A DNA stretch of 64,000 bases from JBBDIP01 sp050260675 (GCA_050260675.1 JBLNCN010000005.1:1138603-1202602), one strand, 5' to 3'. Numbered from the stretch's first letter, positions 48,643 to 58,844 are shown. The notes: generated by a model not told the origin, from the sequence alone. Numbers and translations: made by a program.

Positions 48643-50822
48643 CCCCGCGTCCTCCCCGTTACCCTGCTGACCGATGTGACTCCCCTTACCTGTTTCATGC
48701 GTGAAATGACTTGCTCAAGCTCACCCAGGTTGTGGATCTCGAACACCGTGTTAATCCGGGCCGATCCACTATCAGGCTGGCCTTTGGCTTTGGCTGAGAG
48801 GATGTTCGCTCCGACGCCCGCAATCACCGAAGTCACGTCGGCGAACATGCCGGGCCTGTCGTGGCCTTCAATCAGAACCTCAACCGGGTAGGCTGAATCA
48901 TCCGCCTTAACCCAGGAGGCTTCGATGAACCGCTCTTTGTCAGCGTAACCGCTGAGGCTCGGGCAGTCGAGCCTGTGGACCGAGACCCCGCGCCCCCTTG
49001 TGATGTACCCGATGATGGGGTCGCCCGGCACCGGATTGCAGCAGTGGGCCAGCCTCACCAGGAAATCAGACATGCCCTTCACTATAACAGCCTCTTCAGG
49101 ACCCCTCGGCTTGCGGACAGCCTGCTTTTGCGGCGTCTCCTTCTGAGGAAGGAGTTCAGGCTTGGTCCGCAGGGCCTCGTCCCTCACCCGCTGCGCAACG
49201 TGGATGGGACTGATCCCCCCGTACGCGACCGCGGCGGCCAGGTTCTCCATATCGGGGTATCCCAGCCGGTCAAGGACCTTGCCCAGTATGCCGGCCTCTT
49301 CTACCGCCGCGAAGTCGAGCCCGAGCTTGGTGATCTCCCTCTTGATCGCGGCCTCGCCGCGCTCGATGTCCTCTTCACGCAGCTGCTTCTTGAAGAAGGA
49401 CCTAATCTTGGACCGGGCCTGGGGCGTCCTGACGATGTCCAGCCAGTCGCGGGACGGTCCCACAGATTGGCGGCTTATCAGGATCTCGACGATGTCCCCA
49501 GTCGCGAGCTTGTGGCTCAGTGGAACTATGCGACCGTTGACCTTGGCCCCAACGCAGTGGTGTCCAATATCGGTGTGGATCCTGTACGCGAAATCCAGCG
49601 GGTTCGAGCCCTTGGGCAGGTCAACTACGTCGCCTTTGGGCGTAAATACAAATACCTCGTCGGTGAACACGTCAACCTTCAAGGCCTCCATGAACTCGCT
49701 GGCATCGGTCATATCCCTTTGCCAGTCAAGGAGCTGACGCAACCAGGACATTTTCTGCTCAAACAACTTATCCTTGGCCCTATCGCCCTCTTTGTAGCGC
49801 CAATGGGCAGCGCTGCCGTACTCGGCGGTGCGGTCCATCTCCCGGGTGCGGATCTGGATCTCGAAGGGCTCGCCGTGGGGGCCCACGACGGTCGTGTGTA
49901 GCGACTGGTACCCGTTAGGCTTGGGCACCGCGACATAGTCCTTGAACCTGCCGGGGACCGGCTTCCAGATGGTGTGGCAGAGACCAAGCACTTCGTAGCA
50001 GTCAGTCACCGTCCCGACGATCACCCTGACCGCCAGGAGGTCGTATATCTCGTCCAGCACCTTGCCGTCGTTCTTCATCTTCTTGTAGATGCTGTAGAGG
50101 TTCTTGGCCCGGCCGGTGACTTCGCATTGGATGCCTTCGCTGACAATCCTATCCTTGAGCCGGGCGATCACCTCGGCGGTCTCGGTCTCCCGCTCGGTCC
50201 GGCGGGCGGCGATCTGCCTCGCCAGCGACTTGTACTCGTCAGGTTCCAGCCACTTAAATGAAAGGTCCTCAAGTTCCCACTTGAGGCGCCAGATTCCGAG
50301 TCTGTGTGCGAGGGGGGCGTAGATGTCCAGAGTCTCCTCGGCGGTGCCCCTGCGCTTTTCCGGCGTCAGAGGCTCCAGGGTCCGCAAGTTGTGGAGCCGG
50401 TCAGCAAGCCGGATAACGACGACCCGCCAGTCCTCAGCCATAGCGAGGAACATCTTGCGCAGGTTCTGCACCTGTTCTTCTACGCGGGACCGGAATTCTA
50501 TCCTGGAGAGCTTGGTTACTCCGTCCACAAGCTTTGCGATCTCGTCGCCGAAAGCCGCCCGGACTTCTTCCAGCTTGACCGCCGTGTCCTCCACGACGTC
50601 GTGCAGAAGAGCGGCCGCCAGGGTCTGGGCATCGCCCTCAAGTTCGGAAAGGATGGTAGCGACGGCTACAGGATGCTCGACGAAATCCTCGCCGGAAAGC
50701 CGGTACTGCCCTTCGTGAGCCTTTTCGGCAAAGGAGTAGGCCTTCCCCAGGAGACGTTTGTCCTCGGGTGATAGGTAGGGAGCAAGTTTCGCGACTCTGT
50801 CGCCCAGTTCGAGAGAAGCCAC
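48639..50822 (-). CDS. relA: Bifunctional (p)ppGpp synthetase/hydrolase (RelA/SpoT homologue)
   Basis: 727 residues. HD hydrolase with LLHDVVEDT, synthetase with KPNGYQSLHTTV and EIQIRT, TGS domain (VFVFTPKGDVVDLPKGSNPLDFAY), zinc-finger/RIS region with HCCNPVPGD and a C-terminal ACT domain. It sets alarmone levels during starvation. GTG start; its own promoter overlaps the terminator of apt. Confidence 0.96.
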   Translation of the reverse strand: MASLELGDRVAKLAPYLSPEDKRLLGKAYSFAEKAHEGQYRLSGEDFVEHPVAVATILSELEGDAQTLAAALLHDVVEDTAVKLEEVRAAFGDEIAKLVDGVTKLSRIEFRSRVEEQVQNLRKMFLAMAEDWRVVVIRLADRLHNLRTLEPLTPEKRRGTAEETLDIYAPLAHRLGIWRLKWELEDLSFKWLEPDEYKSLARQIAARRTERETETAEVIARLKDRIVSEGIQCEVTGRAKNLYSIYKKMKNDGKVLDEIYDLLAVRVIVGTVTDCYEVLGLCHTIWKPVPGRFKDYVAVPKPNGYQSLHTTVVGPHGEPFEIQIRTREMDRTAEYGSAAHWRYKEGDRAKDKLFEQKMSWLRQLLDWQRDMTDASEFMEALKVDVFTDEVFVFTPKGDVVDLPKGSNPLDFAYRIHTDIGHHCVGAKVNGRIVPLSHKLATGDIVEILISRQSVGPSRDWLDIVRTPQARSKIRSFFKKQLREEDIERGEAAIKREITKLGLDFAAVEEAGILGKVLDRLGYPDMENLAAAVAYGGISPIHVAQRVRDEALRTKPELLPQKETPQKQAVRKPRGPEEAVIVKGMSDFLVRLAHCCNPVPGDPIIGYITRGRGVSVHRLDCPSLSGYADKERFIEASWVKADDSAYPVEVLIEGHDRPGMFADVTSVIAGVGANILSAKAKGQPDSGSARINTVFEIHNLGELEQVISRMKQVRGVTSVSRVTGRTRG

Positions 50823-50874
50823 GCTACGACCCCGCTTATCGACACGGATGGTACTCAGGGACGGACGGTACTCC

Positions 50875-50904
50875 AGTATATAAGAAAAGCGACACGCGTT
50901 CCAA
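50875..50904 (-). promoter_or_regulatory. Promoter of relA-dtd-MBL
   Basis: Minus strand TTGGAA and TATACT, 18 bases apart, end about 50 bases before relA. The -35 box falls in the loop of the preceding terminator hairpin. Confidence 0.55.
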
Positions 50905-50923
50905 TAGGAACCAGGATGTCGCT
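50888..50923 (-). terminator. Terminator after apt
   Basis: AGCGACA and TGTCGCT enclose a second short stem (TTCC/GGAA); the minus strand continues TTTTCTTATA. It closes the recJ-apt transcript. Confidence 0.7.
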
Positions 50924-50951
50924 CTCTTGACGAAGCCTCAGGACTCCAATG

Positions 50952-51491
50952 TCACTCAGTCAGCTTGATGACCGAAACGACGTTGTAGCCCCTCTTAGTA
51001 AGATTAGCCCTGCCTGGTATGTAAGTCAATTCGATGAGAAACGCCACGGCGCTCACGACTCCGCCAAGTTTCTCCACCAAATCCGCGGTCGCGGTGATGG
51101 TGCCGCCGGTCGCCAGGAGGTCGTCCAGTACGAGAGCTTTCTGACCGGGTTTCACGGCGTCCTGGTGTATCTCGAGGACGTCGCTGCCATACTCCAACTG
51201 ATACTCCCCTTGCAGGGTCTTCCACGGAAGCTTGCCCTTCTTGCGCACAGGCGCGAAGGACTTGCCCATCGCGTATGCGAGCGCCGCGCCTATGATGAAC
51301 CCGCGGGATTCCGGCGCCACGATCACGTCAAACTCGTACTTCTCGCATTCCTTCTTCAGGAGATCGATTCCCGTTCGGAAAGCGACGGGATCGGCGAGCA
51401 GGGTGGTTATGTCTTTGAAACTCACCCCGGCAACAGGAAAGTCCGGTATCACCCGGAGTTTCTTGCCCAGATCCTTGCCTACGTCCTCCAT
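50952..51491 (-). CDS. apt: Adenine phosphoribosyltransferase
   Basis: 179 residues. FKDITTLLADP, APESRGFIIGAALAYAMG and the PRPP-binding VLDDLLATGGT motif identify it. It salvages adenine to AMP. It starts two bases after recJ, as in many Firmicutes. Confidence 0.96.
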   Translation of the reverse strand: MEDVGKDLGKKLRVIPDFPVAGVSFKDITTLLADPVAFRTGIDLLKKECEKYEFDVIVAPESRGFIIGAALAYAMGKSFAPVRKKGKLPWKTLQGEYQLEYGSDVLEIHQDAVKPGQKALVLDDLLATGGTITATADLVEKLGGVVSAVAFLIELTYIPGRANLTKRGYNVVSVIKLTE

Positions 51492-51493
51492 TG

Positions 51494-54037
51494 TTAGCCC
51501 TCCACTTCATCTTGCCAGCAGGCCCTGGCGACACGCCTAGTTTCTTCGCCCAGTCTGAACGCCAGGGAGCTCTCCAGGTCCACCCGGTCGCCCGAAAGAC
51601 GGAGGACGAACTCGGGGAGACGCCGGCCGTTGTCGTATGACGCCAACCCTACCTGCTCAAACACGGTGAACGCCGCATCCAGAAAGAGGCGGCCGCCGTC
51701 GGCAAGCCTGTTTTCCTGGGGATAGCCCGCTGCCTCCAGAGCCTCTGCCCACCTTCTGCCCACATCGCAGATGGGCACCCGGCCGCCGGGATAGTTGCGG
51801 GTCAAGAACTTCCACAGACACCTGAGCCGATCCTTGTCGGGATAGGTCCAAGAAAGCCAGTTCTCCGCATCGTCTCTCCAAAGCCGCGCTTCCACCGGGC
51901 TGGCGTCGCCCACGAATCCGGCGAGGGCTTGCGCATCCTCCGGACAGAGGGGGCGGTGCACCATCATTACGCTAACCTGCCCCTTAATCCCGAGAGCCTG
52001 CCCCTTGAGCTCGAGGTCTTGCAACCTAACCCCGAGATCCCACGGCGCGGTGGACACCACGACCCCGCCTCCTCGAAGGCAAGCCCTGGCCTCCAACGCT
52101 CCAGGCCCGGCCTGACCTTTGAGGTGCAACCGGGCAGCGCGACCCAGTTTCCTAAGAGCGGTTACAAGGCTCCGCCCGGCGTGCTCGCTCCATGTATATA
52201 GGATAACCGGACTGCCCTCCGGGGTCGCTCTGGCCAGCCTCTCGTACATAAGGCCGTTCTCCGCCCACGATGCGCGGATCTCCCTGACCAGCGGGGAGAA
52301 CTGCTCCGACCCCCGGTAAACGCTGCGATAGGGAGTGAAGAGCACATCGACGCTGCCGAGAAGAGCAATGCGCCTTGCGTTCCGTCCTTGCCCGAACCAG
52401 AGAAACCTTTGCGTTGTCCCGTCCTTGCCTAGCGCCAACTGCAGGTGATCGAGAGAAGATCCCATGAGGCCAATATGGACCACCTCGCAGTCCATGCAGG
52501 CTATCTGGGGCATGGGGTTTCCGTCGCCGAAGGGCTCGATGCCAAAAAGCGAGCGGAGAGCTTCGTCCGTCACTCGCCGTACCGGGAAGACCTCGTCCAC
52601 GGACACGGTCGGTTCACACACGGACTCCTCAAGCATTTCGCCCGAGACAGCGCAAAAAGCGCGGAAAAACTCGTCGACACGGTCCTTTCGGACCGAAAAG
52701 CCTCCCGCAGCCTCGTGGCCTCCGTAAGCAGCCAGTATTTCGGCGCAACGGCGAAGCGCCGCCACGACGTTAAAGCCATCCACGCCTCTCACTGAGCCCT
52801 TGAGGGTATCACCCTCTCCGCCCACAAGCGCAACGGGGCGTCCCGTCGCCTCTCTCACCCGGGAGCAGGCGATGCCTATGACGCCTTCGTGCCATCCGGG
52901 CCGGTGGGCGCACATGGCGTACCCGCTGTCGGGCAGGTCCTCCCAGCACTCCTCCAGGATCCGGTCCTCGATCTCCTTGCGCTGCCGGTTTAGGGCGTCC
53001 AGTTCCGACGCAAGGTCCGCCGCTCTGCCGGGGTCCCGAGTGGTCAATAGCTCGAAGGCCATCCTGGGATCAGACAGGCGGCCTGCCGCGTTGATCCTCG
53101 GTACCAGGCCGAACGTCACATCCCGGTCAAAACCGATCCGGCTTGGAAGCCCTGTGCCTTTGTCCGCCCCAAGACCGGCGACCTTCATAAGCGCCCCGAT
53201 TCCAGGCCGCGGCTTCTCGTTCATGAGACGCAACCCCGACCGTATCCAGAGGCGGTTTGGACCGGTTACCGGCTGCCCGTCGCCCGCGACGGACAGAGTC
53301 AGGAGGTCGTGGGCCCAGTCCGAAGGCGCTTCTACGCCGAGGGCAGCGTGTAGCGCCATGGACAGGAGATACGCTACGCCAGCCCCCGAGAGCCCCTTAA
53401 GCCCGAGGTCTTCCCATTCAGGAAGATGGGGATCTATGACCGCTACCGCTCGGGGAAGCTGGTCTTGGGGAAGGTGGTGATCGGTGACTATTACGCCTTT
53501 GCCCATCGCCAGGAGGGCCTCGCAGGCCGCGTGGCCGGATATGCCGCAGTCCGAGGTCACGAACAAAGAGGCGCCCTTCCTGGCCAGTTCAAGGGCACTA
53601 TCCTTGTGAAACCCGTAGCCCTCGAGGGATCGTGACGGGAAGTAGACCTCAAAGTCCTCGAACCCCGCCAGCTCCAGGGCCTCGGTAAGGAGGGCGGCGC
53701 TGGTCACCCCGTCGCAGTCGAAGTCGGAGTAGACCACCACATGTTCGCCCAGCTCCCGTGCCTTCTGAAGCCTCTCTACCGCCGAGAGCATGCCGGGCAG
53801 CAGAAGCGGGTCACGGACGGGAGCATCGGGCTCGGATGTTCCCTGAAGGAGCGAGAGAGCTCCTTGGGGATTGAACCCTGAACGCCTGAGCAGAATGGAG
53901 GCTACCTCGGGGATAACGCCGGCGTCCCGCGCGAAACGGTCGACCAGTGCGGGATCCAGCGGAGAAGGCAGCCTCCAGTCAGTCACTTCAAAGAAACTAG
54001 AGAGTTCGTCCCTCGACTTCTTTCTCTCGGGTCTCAT
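51494..54037 (-). CDS. recJ: Single-stranded-DNA-specific exonuclease RecJ
   Basis: 847 residues. DHH-type motifs: YSDFDCDGVTSAAL, TSDCGISG, VTDHHLP, and DHHA1 motifs including YGGHEAAGGFSV. The C-terminal 280 residues are an extension seen in Firmicutes RecJ. It degrades 5' ssDNA ends in repair. Its start overlaps the LapA-like gene by 41 bases and follows AAGGGAGT. Confidence 0.94.
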   Translation of the reverse strand: MRPERKKSRDELSSFFEVTDWRLPSPLDPALVDRFARDAGVIPEVASILLRRSGFNPQGALSLLQGTSEPDAPVRDPLLLPGMLSAVERLQKARELGEHVVVYSDFDCDGVTSAALLTEALELAGFEDFEVYFPSRSLEGYGFHKDSALELARKGASLFVTSDCGISGHAACEALLAMGKGVIVTDHHLPQDQLPRAVAVIDPHLPEWEDLGLKGLSGAGVAYLLSMALHAALGVEAPSDWAHDLLTLSVAGDGQPVTGPNRLWIRSGLRLMNEKPRPGIGALMKVAGLGADKGTGLPSRIGFDRDVTFGLVPRINAAGRLSDPRMAFELLTTRDPGRAADLASELDALNRQRKEIEDRILEECWEDLPDSGYAMCAHRPGWHEGVIGIACSRVREATGRPVALVGGEGDTLKGSVRGVDGFNVVAALRRCAEILAAYGGHEAAGGFSVRKDRVDEFFRAFCAVSGEMLEESVCEPTVSVDEVFPVRRVTDEALRSLFGIEPFGDGNPMPQIACMDCEVVHIGLMGSSLDHLQLALGKDGTTQRFLWFGQGRNARRIALLGSVDVLFTPYRSVYRGSEQFSPLVREIRASWAENGLMYERLARATPEGSPVILYTWSEHAGRSLVTALRKLGRAARLHLKGQAGPGALEARACLRGGGVVVSTAPWDLGVRLQDLELKGQALGIKGQVSVMMVHRPLCPEDAQALAGFVGDASPVEARLWRDDAENWLSWTYPDKDRLRCLWKFLTRNYPGGRVPICDVGRRWAEALEAAGYPQENRLADGGRLFLDAAFTVFEQVGLASYDNGRRLPEFVLRLSGDRVDLESSLAFRLGEETRRVARACWQDEVEG

Positions 54038-54326
54038 TGTACTCCCTTTGGTTCATCATCTCTGCGATGGTCCGTTCGAGACCGGCGTTCTTCTCGCGCT
54101 CGGCGCCGAGCTGTTGAGTGAGTTCCTTGATGCGTCCTCTCGTGCTCATTCCCCGGAGCCATGCCCAGACAACTCCGATGATCACTCCGAGGCAGGCGGA
54201 GCCGAGTACGACCAGGGCCTGGTTGAGTTCAAACGACCACACCATGAAGGTGATGGGTACCATCTGCGCGTTTTGTACCGCAAATACCACGACGAGGAGC
54301 AGGAATAGGATGGCGAGAACCAGCAT
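53997..54326 (-). CDS. LapA-domain (DUF1049) membrane protein
   Basis: 109 residues: two hydrophobic segments (LVLAILFLLLVVVFAVQNAQ and VVLGSACLGVIIGVVWAWL) separated by VPITFMVWSFELN, then a coiled-coil-like cytoplasmic tail. The NAQ-VPI pattern marks LapA-like proteins. Role in Gram-positives is unknown. ATG follows GGAGGG. Confidence 0.85.
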   Translation of the reverse strand: MLVLAILFLLLVVVFAVQNAQMVPITFMVWSFELNQALVVLGSACLGVIIGVVWAWLRGMSTRGRIKELTQQLGAEREKNAGLERTIAEMMNQREYNETREKEVEGRTL

Positions 54327-54387
54327 TGGCAGCCCTCCGTGTCTTCCGGGTTTGCAGGTCTACTTTACCATAAAGGCGCCGTCTGGC

Positions 54388-55032
54388 TCACTTCGGCCTG
54401 CGTCTTCGACTTTCTCCGTCTTCGTCCTTCGCCGGTGCCTTTCCCCAGTCGTAGCTTTTCAGCATCGCGCCAAAGTCCTGGCCCTTCTTGCCGAAATAGT
54501 CCTCCATAGACTCGGCTTCCGCATCGCCCCCGCGCCGCCCGCGGCGGCTCTGCTCTCCATCCGCGGATGCCGACCGCGCCAGGGCTTCGCGCCTCCGTTT
54601 TTCGGCCTCGCCCGCTTCCAGGGCCTTCCTTATCTCGGAGATCTGCCGCTTGTAGTCACGGTTCTCGAAGCGCTGGTTGGTCAGATACGGAGGACCGGCG
54701 TCGACTCTTGACTTGATCTCGTTGACCCACCGCTTGATCTCATGGTCGGCCGACAACCCCGAAGCCGGAATGCGGATGACGGTGAAGCCGGCTGCCTCCA
54801 AGGCGCGTTGCCTCGCGGCGTCCTTTTGCGCGCGTCCAGAGACCAGGTGGCTCTCGCCGTCTACTTCCACAACGAGCCACTCGTCGAGAAGGAAGTCCAC
54901 GGTGAACCCTTTCACCGGGACCTCCCTCCCGTACTTCAGGCCGGCCTTCTTAAGAGCCGCCGCCAGTTTTCGCTCGCTCGGCGTTTCGTCGTGGTATCCC
55001 CAAATGTAACTGCCTGTGGCGTCCTTCTTCAC
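54388..55032 (-). CDS. DUF559 endonuclease-like protein
   Basis: 214 residues. A Vsr-like PD-(D/E)xK fold: TPSERKLAAALKKAG, VDFLLDEWLVVEVDGESH (Asp ... Glu-x-Asp) and GFTVIRIPASGL. The C-terminal 90 residues are charged and disordered-looking. Possible nuclease; target unknown. It lies between the S9 peptidase and LapA-like genes. Confidence 0.82.
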   Translation of the reverse strand: MKKDATGSYIWGYHDETPSERKLAAALKKAGLKYGREVPVKGFTVDFLLDEWLVVEVDGESHLVSGRAQKDAARQRALEAAGFTVIRIPASGLSADHEIKRWVNEIKSRVDAGPPYLTNQRFENRDYKRQISEIRKALEAGEAEKRRREALARSASADGEQSRRGRRGGDAEAESMEDYFGKKGQDFGAMLKSYDWGKAPAKDEDGESRRRRPK

Positions 55033-55047
55033 GTGACGGGACCTTCC

Positions 55048-57210
55048 CTAGATCTTCTCCGGCAGCTTCACAATGGGCTTCTCGGGCCTCTCCAGCGGTG
55101 ACGAGTAATCCTCGTCCCTGGGAGCTATGAAGCGGTCGAACCAGGCCAGGATGTACTCCAGTCTCTCAACCCTGTGTTTAGGTTGCCCTGACCTCGACAG
55201 TTCGTGATTTTCGTTGGGGAACCGCACCATGACGGCCGTCTTCCCCGTCTTCTTGAGAGCCACAAACCACTCCTCGCCCTGCTCGATCGGGCAGCGCAGG
55301 TCCTGTTCGGAGTGGATGATGAGGACGGGGGTCGTCACGTTCCTGACGTACATTAGGGGCGAGACGTCGAGGTAGGCCTTGGGGTTATCCCACGGGTCTC
55401 CGTCGAAGGCGAAGTCGCCGTTCATGAAAGCCATGTCTGAGGCGCCGAACTGGCTCATCCTGTTGCAGGTGCTCCTCAGTGTCACCGCAGCCTTGAACTT
55501 GTCGGTATGGGTGACGATCCAGTTGGTCATGTAGCCGCCGTAGCTGCCGCCAAGCACCCCAAGCCTCTCGGTATCGACCCAGGGGAGCTTAACGGACTCA
55601 TCCAGCGCTGCCATGATATCCTGGTAGTCCACGCCACCCCAGTCGTGCCTAATGGCCGTCATGTAGCTCTGGCCGTGTCCCACACTGCCGCGCGGGTTGG
55701 AGAAAACCACACCGTAACCCCGGTTGCACAGGAGCTGGAACTCGTGTGAGAAGACGAACCCGTATGCCGAGTGAGGGCCGCCGTGGATCTGTAGGGCCAG
55801 AGGATACTTGGCTCCGCCCTTCATGGCTATGGGCTTCATAATCCAAGCCTGGACCTTGGTGCCGTCCGGGCTCGTCGCCAGGAACTCCTCAGGGATGGAC
55901 AAATGAACTGACGATAAGAGGTCCTGGTTCACCGCCGTGAGACGCCTTACGGTAAAGCCTTCAGCAGCAAGGTCAAATGGCTTGAACCCATCGCCCACCT
56001 CGGGGAAGCCGGTCCACGAGGAGGCAGTCGGCATCCCGCAGCCGCAGCCGCCCCCGCACAGTGGGTCAAGTATCACGATGTCGCCTATGACCGTAGGCGA
56101 CTGGTAATGGATGGCGAACGTGTCGTTGTGGGCGGCCTTTGTCCATCCGGAGACTGTGCAGTTGCCTGAGCTGACCCTGGTTATCTCCCCGGTAGAGACG
56201 TCAACCTTGTAAAGGTGGGTCTTGCCGGAGTCGAGGGCGCTGAAGAAGAGGGTGCTGCTATCGGCGCTCCAGGTCGCGCGGGTGCCGGGGCTTCCGCCCA
56301 TGTCGCCGCCGGCGCTCTGGCCAACCGCGAGTTCATGTTCCCGGGTAAGGAACCGCACCGCTCCGCCCTCAATCGGCACCAAGCAGACTCCGGCCACGGT
56401 TGAGCCCTTATACCGGTTATTATGGCCGTAGCAGGCAATCCACTTGCCGTCGGGCGACCAGGACGGGCTGCCCAACACAGAATCTGTGTTTGTGACCTTG
56501 CGCATCTCTCCGCCCTCTGCGGGCACAACGTAGATGTCCCGGACCGATGTGAACTCGTGGCCCTCAAACCTGGCGGAGGTAAATGCGAGGTACTTGCCGT
56601 CAGGCGACCACTCCGGCTCCCTGCAGTCGTACTGGCCGCTGGTGATCTGGGTCAGTTTCTTCGTGTCGACATCCAGCACGAATATCTGGGTCTTCCGGTC
56701 GGGCAGGAAGCCGCGCCCGTTCAGCTTGTAGCGTATGCTGGTGATGACTCGGACGTCTGACTTCTCCTCGGCAGCCCCCTGCTTGCCTTCGGTCTCACCG
56801 CCTGCGTCGCCGTCCTTCGCCTCCGGCTCAAGCCCAGAAAACGCTATCTTCTTGCCATCAGGCGACCATACCGGCTCACCTACGCCGTCCTTCCCGGTCG
56901 TCAGCCGGACCGCCTCTCCCCCTTCGGTGGAGATGAGGAACAACTGGGTCTTGTCCTTGCCTCTCTCTGACAGGAAAGCCACGCGGTCACCTGCCGGTGA
57001 CCAGCGAGGCGAGGTATCGTTCTTGGGGCCGGACGTGAACTGGAAGACGCGGCCGTCCTTGGCCATATGGATGGACGTCTTGTACTTTTTGACCTTATCT
57101 TCTTCGATAACCGACTTAACGGTGAATGCGATTGACTTGCCGTCGGGGGATATCTGGGGGTCGGAGACCCATTTCATACTCCAAAGATCCGTTGAGGTGA
57201 GGCGTCTCAC
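55048..57210 (-). CDS. S9 family peptidase (acylaminoacyl-/prolyl-oligopeptidase type)
   Basis: GTG at 57210 is nine bases after AAAGGAG, giving 720 residues. The N-terminal beta-propeller has repeated WSPDGKxIAF blades; the C-terminal hydrolase has GGSYGGYMT (Ser), HSEQDLRCP (Asp) and ENHELSRSG (His). An odd cysteine cluster, CGGGCGCG, sits near residue 385 between the two parts. It degrades short peptides in the cytosol. It starts 32 bases after murJ. Confidence 0.93.
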   Translation of the reverse strand: MRRLTSTDLWSMKWVSDPQISPDGKSIAFTVKSVIEEDKVKKYKTSIHMAKDGRVFQFTSGPKNDTSPRWSPAGDRVAFLSERGKDKTQLFLISTEGGEAVRLTTGKDGVGEPVWSPDGKKIAFSGLEPEAKDGDAGGETEGKQGAAEEKSDVRVITSIRYKLNGRGFLPDRKTQIFVLDVDTKKLTQITSGQYDCREPEWSPDGKYLAFTSARFEGHEFTSVRDIYVVPAEGGEMRKVTNTDSVLGSPSWSPDGKWIACYGHNNRYKGSTVAGVCLVPIEGGAVRFLTREHELAVGQSAGGDMGGSPGTRATWSADSSTLFFSALDSGKTHLYKVDVSTGEITRVSSGNCTVSGWTKAAHNDTFAIHYQSPTVIGDIVILDPLCGGGCGCGMPTASSWTGFPEVGDGFKPFDLAAEGFTVRRLTAVNQDLLSSVHLSIPEEFLATSPDGTKVQAWIMKPIAMKGGAKYPLALQIHGGPHSAYGFVFSHEFQLLCNRGYGVVFSNPRGSVGHGQSYMTAIRHDWGGVDYQDIMAALDESVKLPWVDTERLGVLGGSYGGYMTNWIVTHTDKFKAAVTLRSTCNRMSQFGASDMAFMNGDFAFDGDPWDNPKAYLDVSPLMYVRNVTTPVLIIHSEQDLRCPIEQGEEWFVALKKTGKTAVMVRFPNENHELSRSGQPKHRVERLEYILAWFDRFIAPRDEDYSSPLERPEKPIVKLPEKI

Positions 57211-57242
57211 GCTGTTCGGCTCCTTTCCTGCGAAAGAAAGTT

Positions 57243-58844
57243 CTACTGACGAACCTTCTTCGCCAAGGAGCGGAATTTGTCCTTTGCCAGGCCGATGAAC
57301 ATGGTCATCTCTTCGCACTTCAAAAGGTATGCCAGGACCGCGAAAGTGAGGCCGGCGGCTCCCACCGTGACGCCGGCAGCCACAACGTCCCGAAAGAAGC
57401 TGCCGGTGCCGGTAGCAAACCCGGTGGCGTTTGAGAGGAAGAACGCGACGCCCCCCATGGCTGCGGAAGCGGCCAGGATCTTGGCCAGGGACTTCGCCAG
57501 CCCGGCCACAGGCAGGCCGCCCAGGAGCCTGGATAGCAGGTACAGACCGGCCAGGGCACCCGCTGTTGAGGCAACGCTGTTGGCCACCCCTAGACCCGCG
57601 AGGCCTAGCGCGCCCACCAGGGCGAAGTCCAAGAGAGCGTTAAGGAGCGATGTCCCGATGCCGATTGCCACAGGCAGCCGCGTCTCCTGAGCGGAGTAGA
57701 AGGCGTACGTTATGACCTGAGACGCAGCCATCGCGACCAGCGCCGAAGCGTATGCCGTAAGGACTCCCGCTGTCGCCAGAGTGGCGTCCGACGTAAACGC
57801 CATGCGCTCGTAAGCAAGCCGGACGATCGGACGGGCCAACACCATGAGTCCCACGGCCGCCGGGATGCAGATGAACTCCACGTACCTAAGGCCCATGATG
57901 GCGGTTTCACGGAAACCTGCCTTGTCCTCCCTCGCCCACATGGAGGATAGAGATGGATATATGACCGTGGTGACGGCAGCAACAAACAAACCCAGCGGGA
58001 CCTGCCGGAGCCTATCGGCGTATCCGAGCACGGCCACTGAGCCCTCAGCCAGGCGCGATGCTAGGTTCCTGTCCACCAGGACGTATGCCTGGGCAAATAC
58101 CGAGCTCAACACGAGCGGCATGGCGAGGCGGAACACGCTGCGGGAACTGTCATCCAGGCGGAGGGAGAATCGAGGGAAAGCAGCCCGCTTCCTCCAAGCC
58201 AGGAGCTGCACCAACAGGGCAACGCCGTTCGACAGGACAAAGCCAATCGCAAGGGCAAAGACCCCGAATACCGGGGCGAGCAGAGCAATCACCGCTATGG
58301 TCGTAAGGTTCTGCACGGTTACCGACATGGCGGGGATGTTGAACTCGTCGTGGGCGTTGAGCATGAACTTGGCGTATACCGCCAGGAGAGGCAGCACCAT
58401 CGCCGGGAAGTAGACTCTGGTGAGGAGCACCGCGCTGCCAAACGCATCCTGGCTAAGACCGGACCCAATAAACCTTACAAGCGCGGGGGCAAACACTGCC
58501 GCCACCGTCGACAGCCCGAATACCAGGAGGACAGACACGGTCATGACCGAGGACGTGACCCGCCTCGCACCCTCATCGTCACCCTTGGCAAGGTGCGATG
58601 TGAGCACCGGCAGGAAGGCTGTCGAGATAGGGCCCGAGAGTATGGTCACACTGCCGGTCAGCGCGGCAGCTATTCCTTCGGCATCGGTGCTCCCGCTGGC
58701 GCCGAAAAACATGGCCACGATAAGCGTACGGAAAAAGCCGCCGAACTTGGCGACTGTGTTGAGCAGAAAGACTATGAAGGCAGCCTGGGCAATGCGCTTC
58801 TTGCTTGACAGGTCTACTCCCTCATCTCGCCAACGCAGGATCAT
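57243..58844 (-). CDS. murJ: Lipid II flippase MurJ (MviN)
   Basis: About 533 residues and 14 membrane segments. VAMFFGASGSTDA, FLPVLTSHLAKGDD, LPLGLFVAAVTTVIYPSLS-like VPLGLFVAAVTTVIYPSLS (part) and the basic N-end are family features. It moves lipid II across the membrane for cell-wall synthesis. No good ribosome site is seen; ATG at 58844 is preferred over an upstream TTG. Confidence 0.9.
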   Translation of the reverse strand: MILRWRDEGVDLSSKKRIAQAAFIVFLLNTVAKFGGFFRTLIVAMFFGASGSTDAEGIAAALTGSVTILSGPISTAFLPVLTSHLAKGDDEGARRVTSSVMTVSVLLVFGLSTVAAVFAPALVRFIGSGLSQDAFGSAVLLTRVYFPAMVLPLLAVYAKFMLNAHDEFNIPAMSVTVQNLTTIAVIALLAPVFGVFALAIGFVLSNGVALLVQLLAWRKRAAFPRFSLRLDDSSRSVFRLAMPLVLSSVFAQAYVLVDRNLASRLAEGSVAVLGYADRLRQVPLGLFVAAVTTVIYPSLSSMWAREDKAGFRETAIMGLRYVEFICIPAAVGLMVLARPIVRLAYERMAFTSDATLATAGVLTAYASALVAMAASQVITYAFYSAQETRLPVAIGIGTSLLNALLDFALVGALGLAGLGVANSVASTAGALAGLYLLSRLLGGLPVAGLAKSLAKILAASAAMGGVAFFLSNATGFATGTGSFFRDVVAAGVTVGAAGLTFAVLAYLLKCEEMTMFIGLAKDKFRSLAKKVRQ

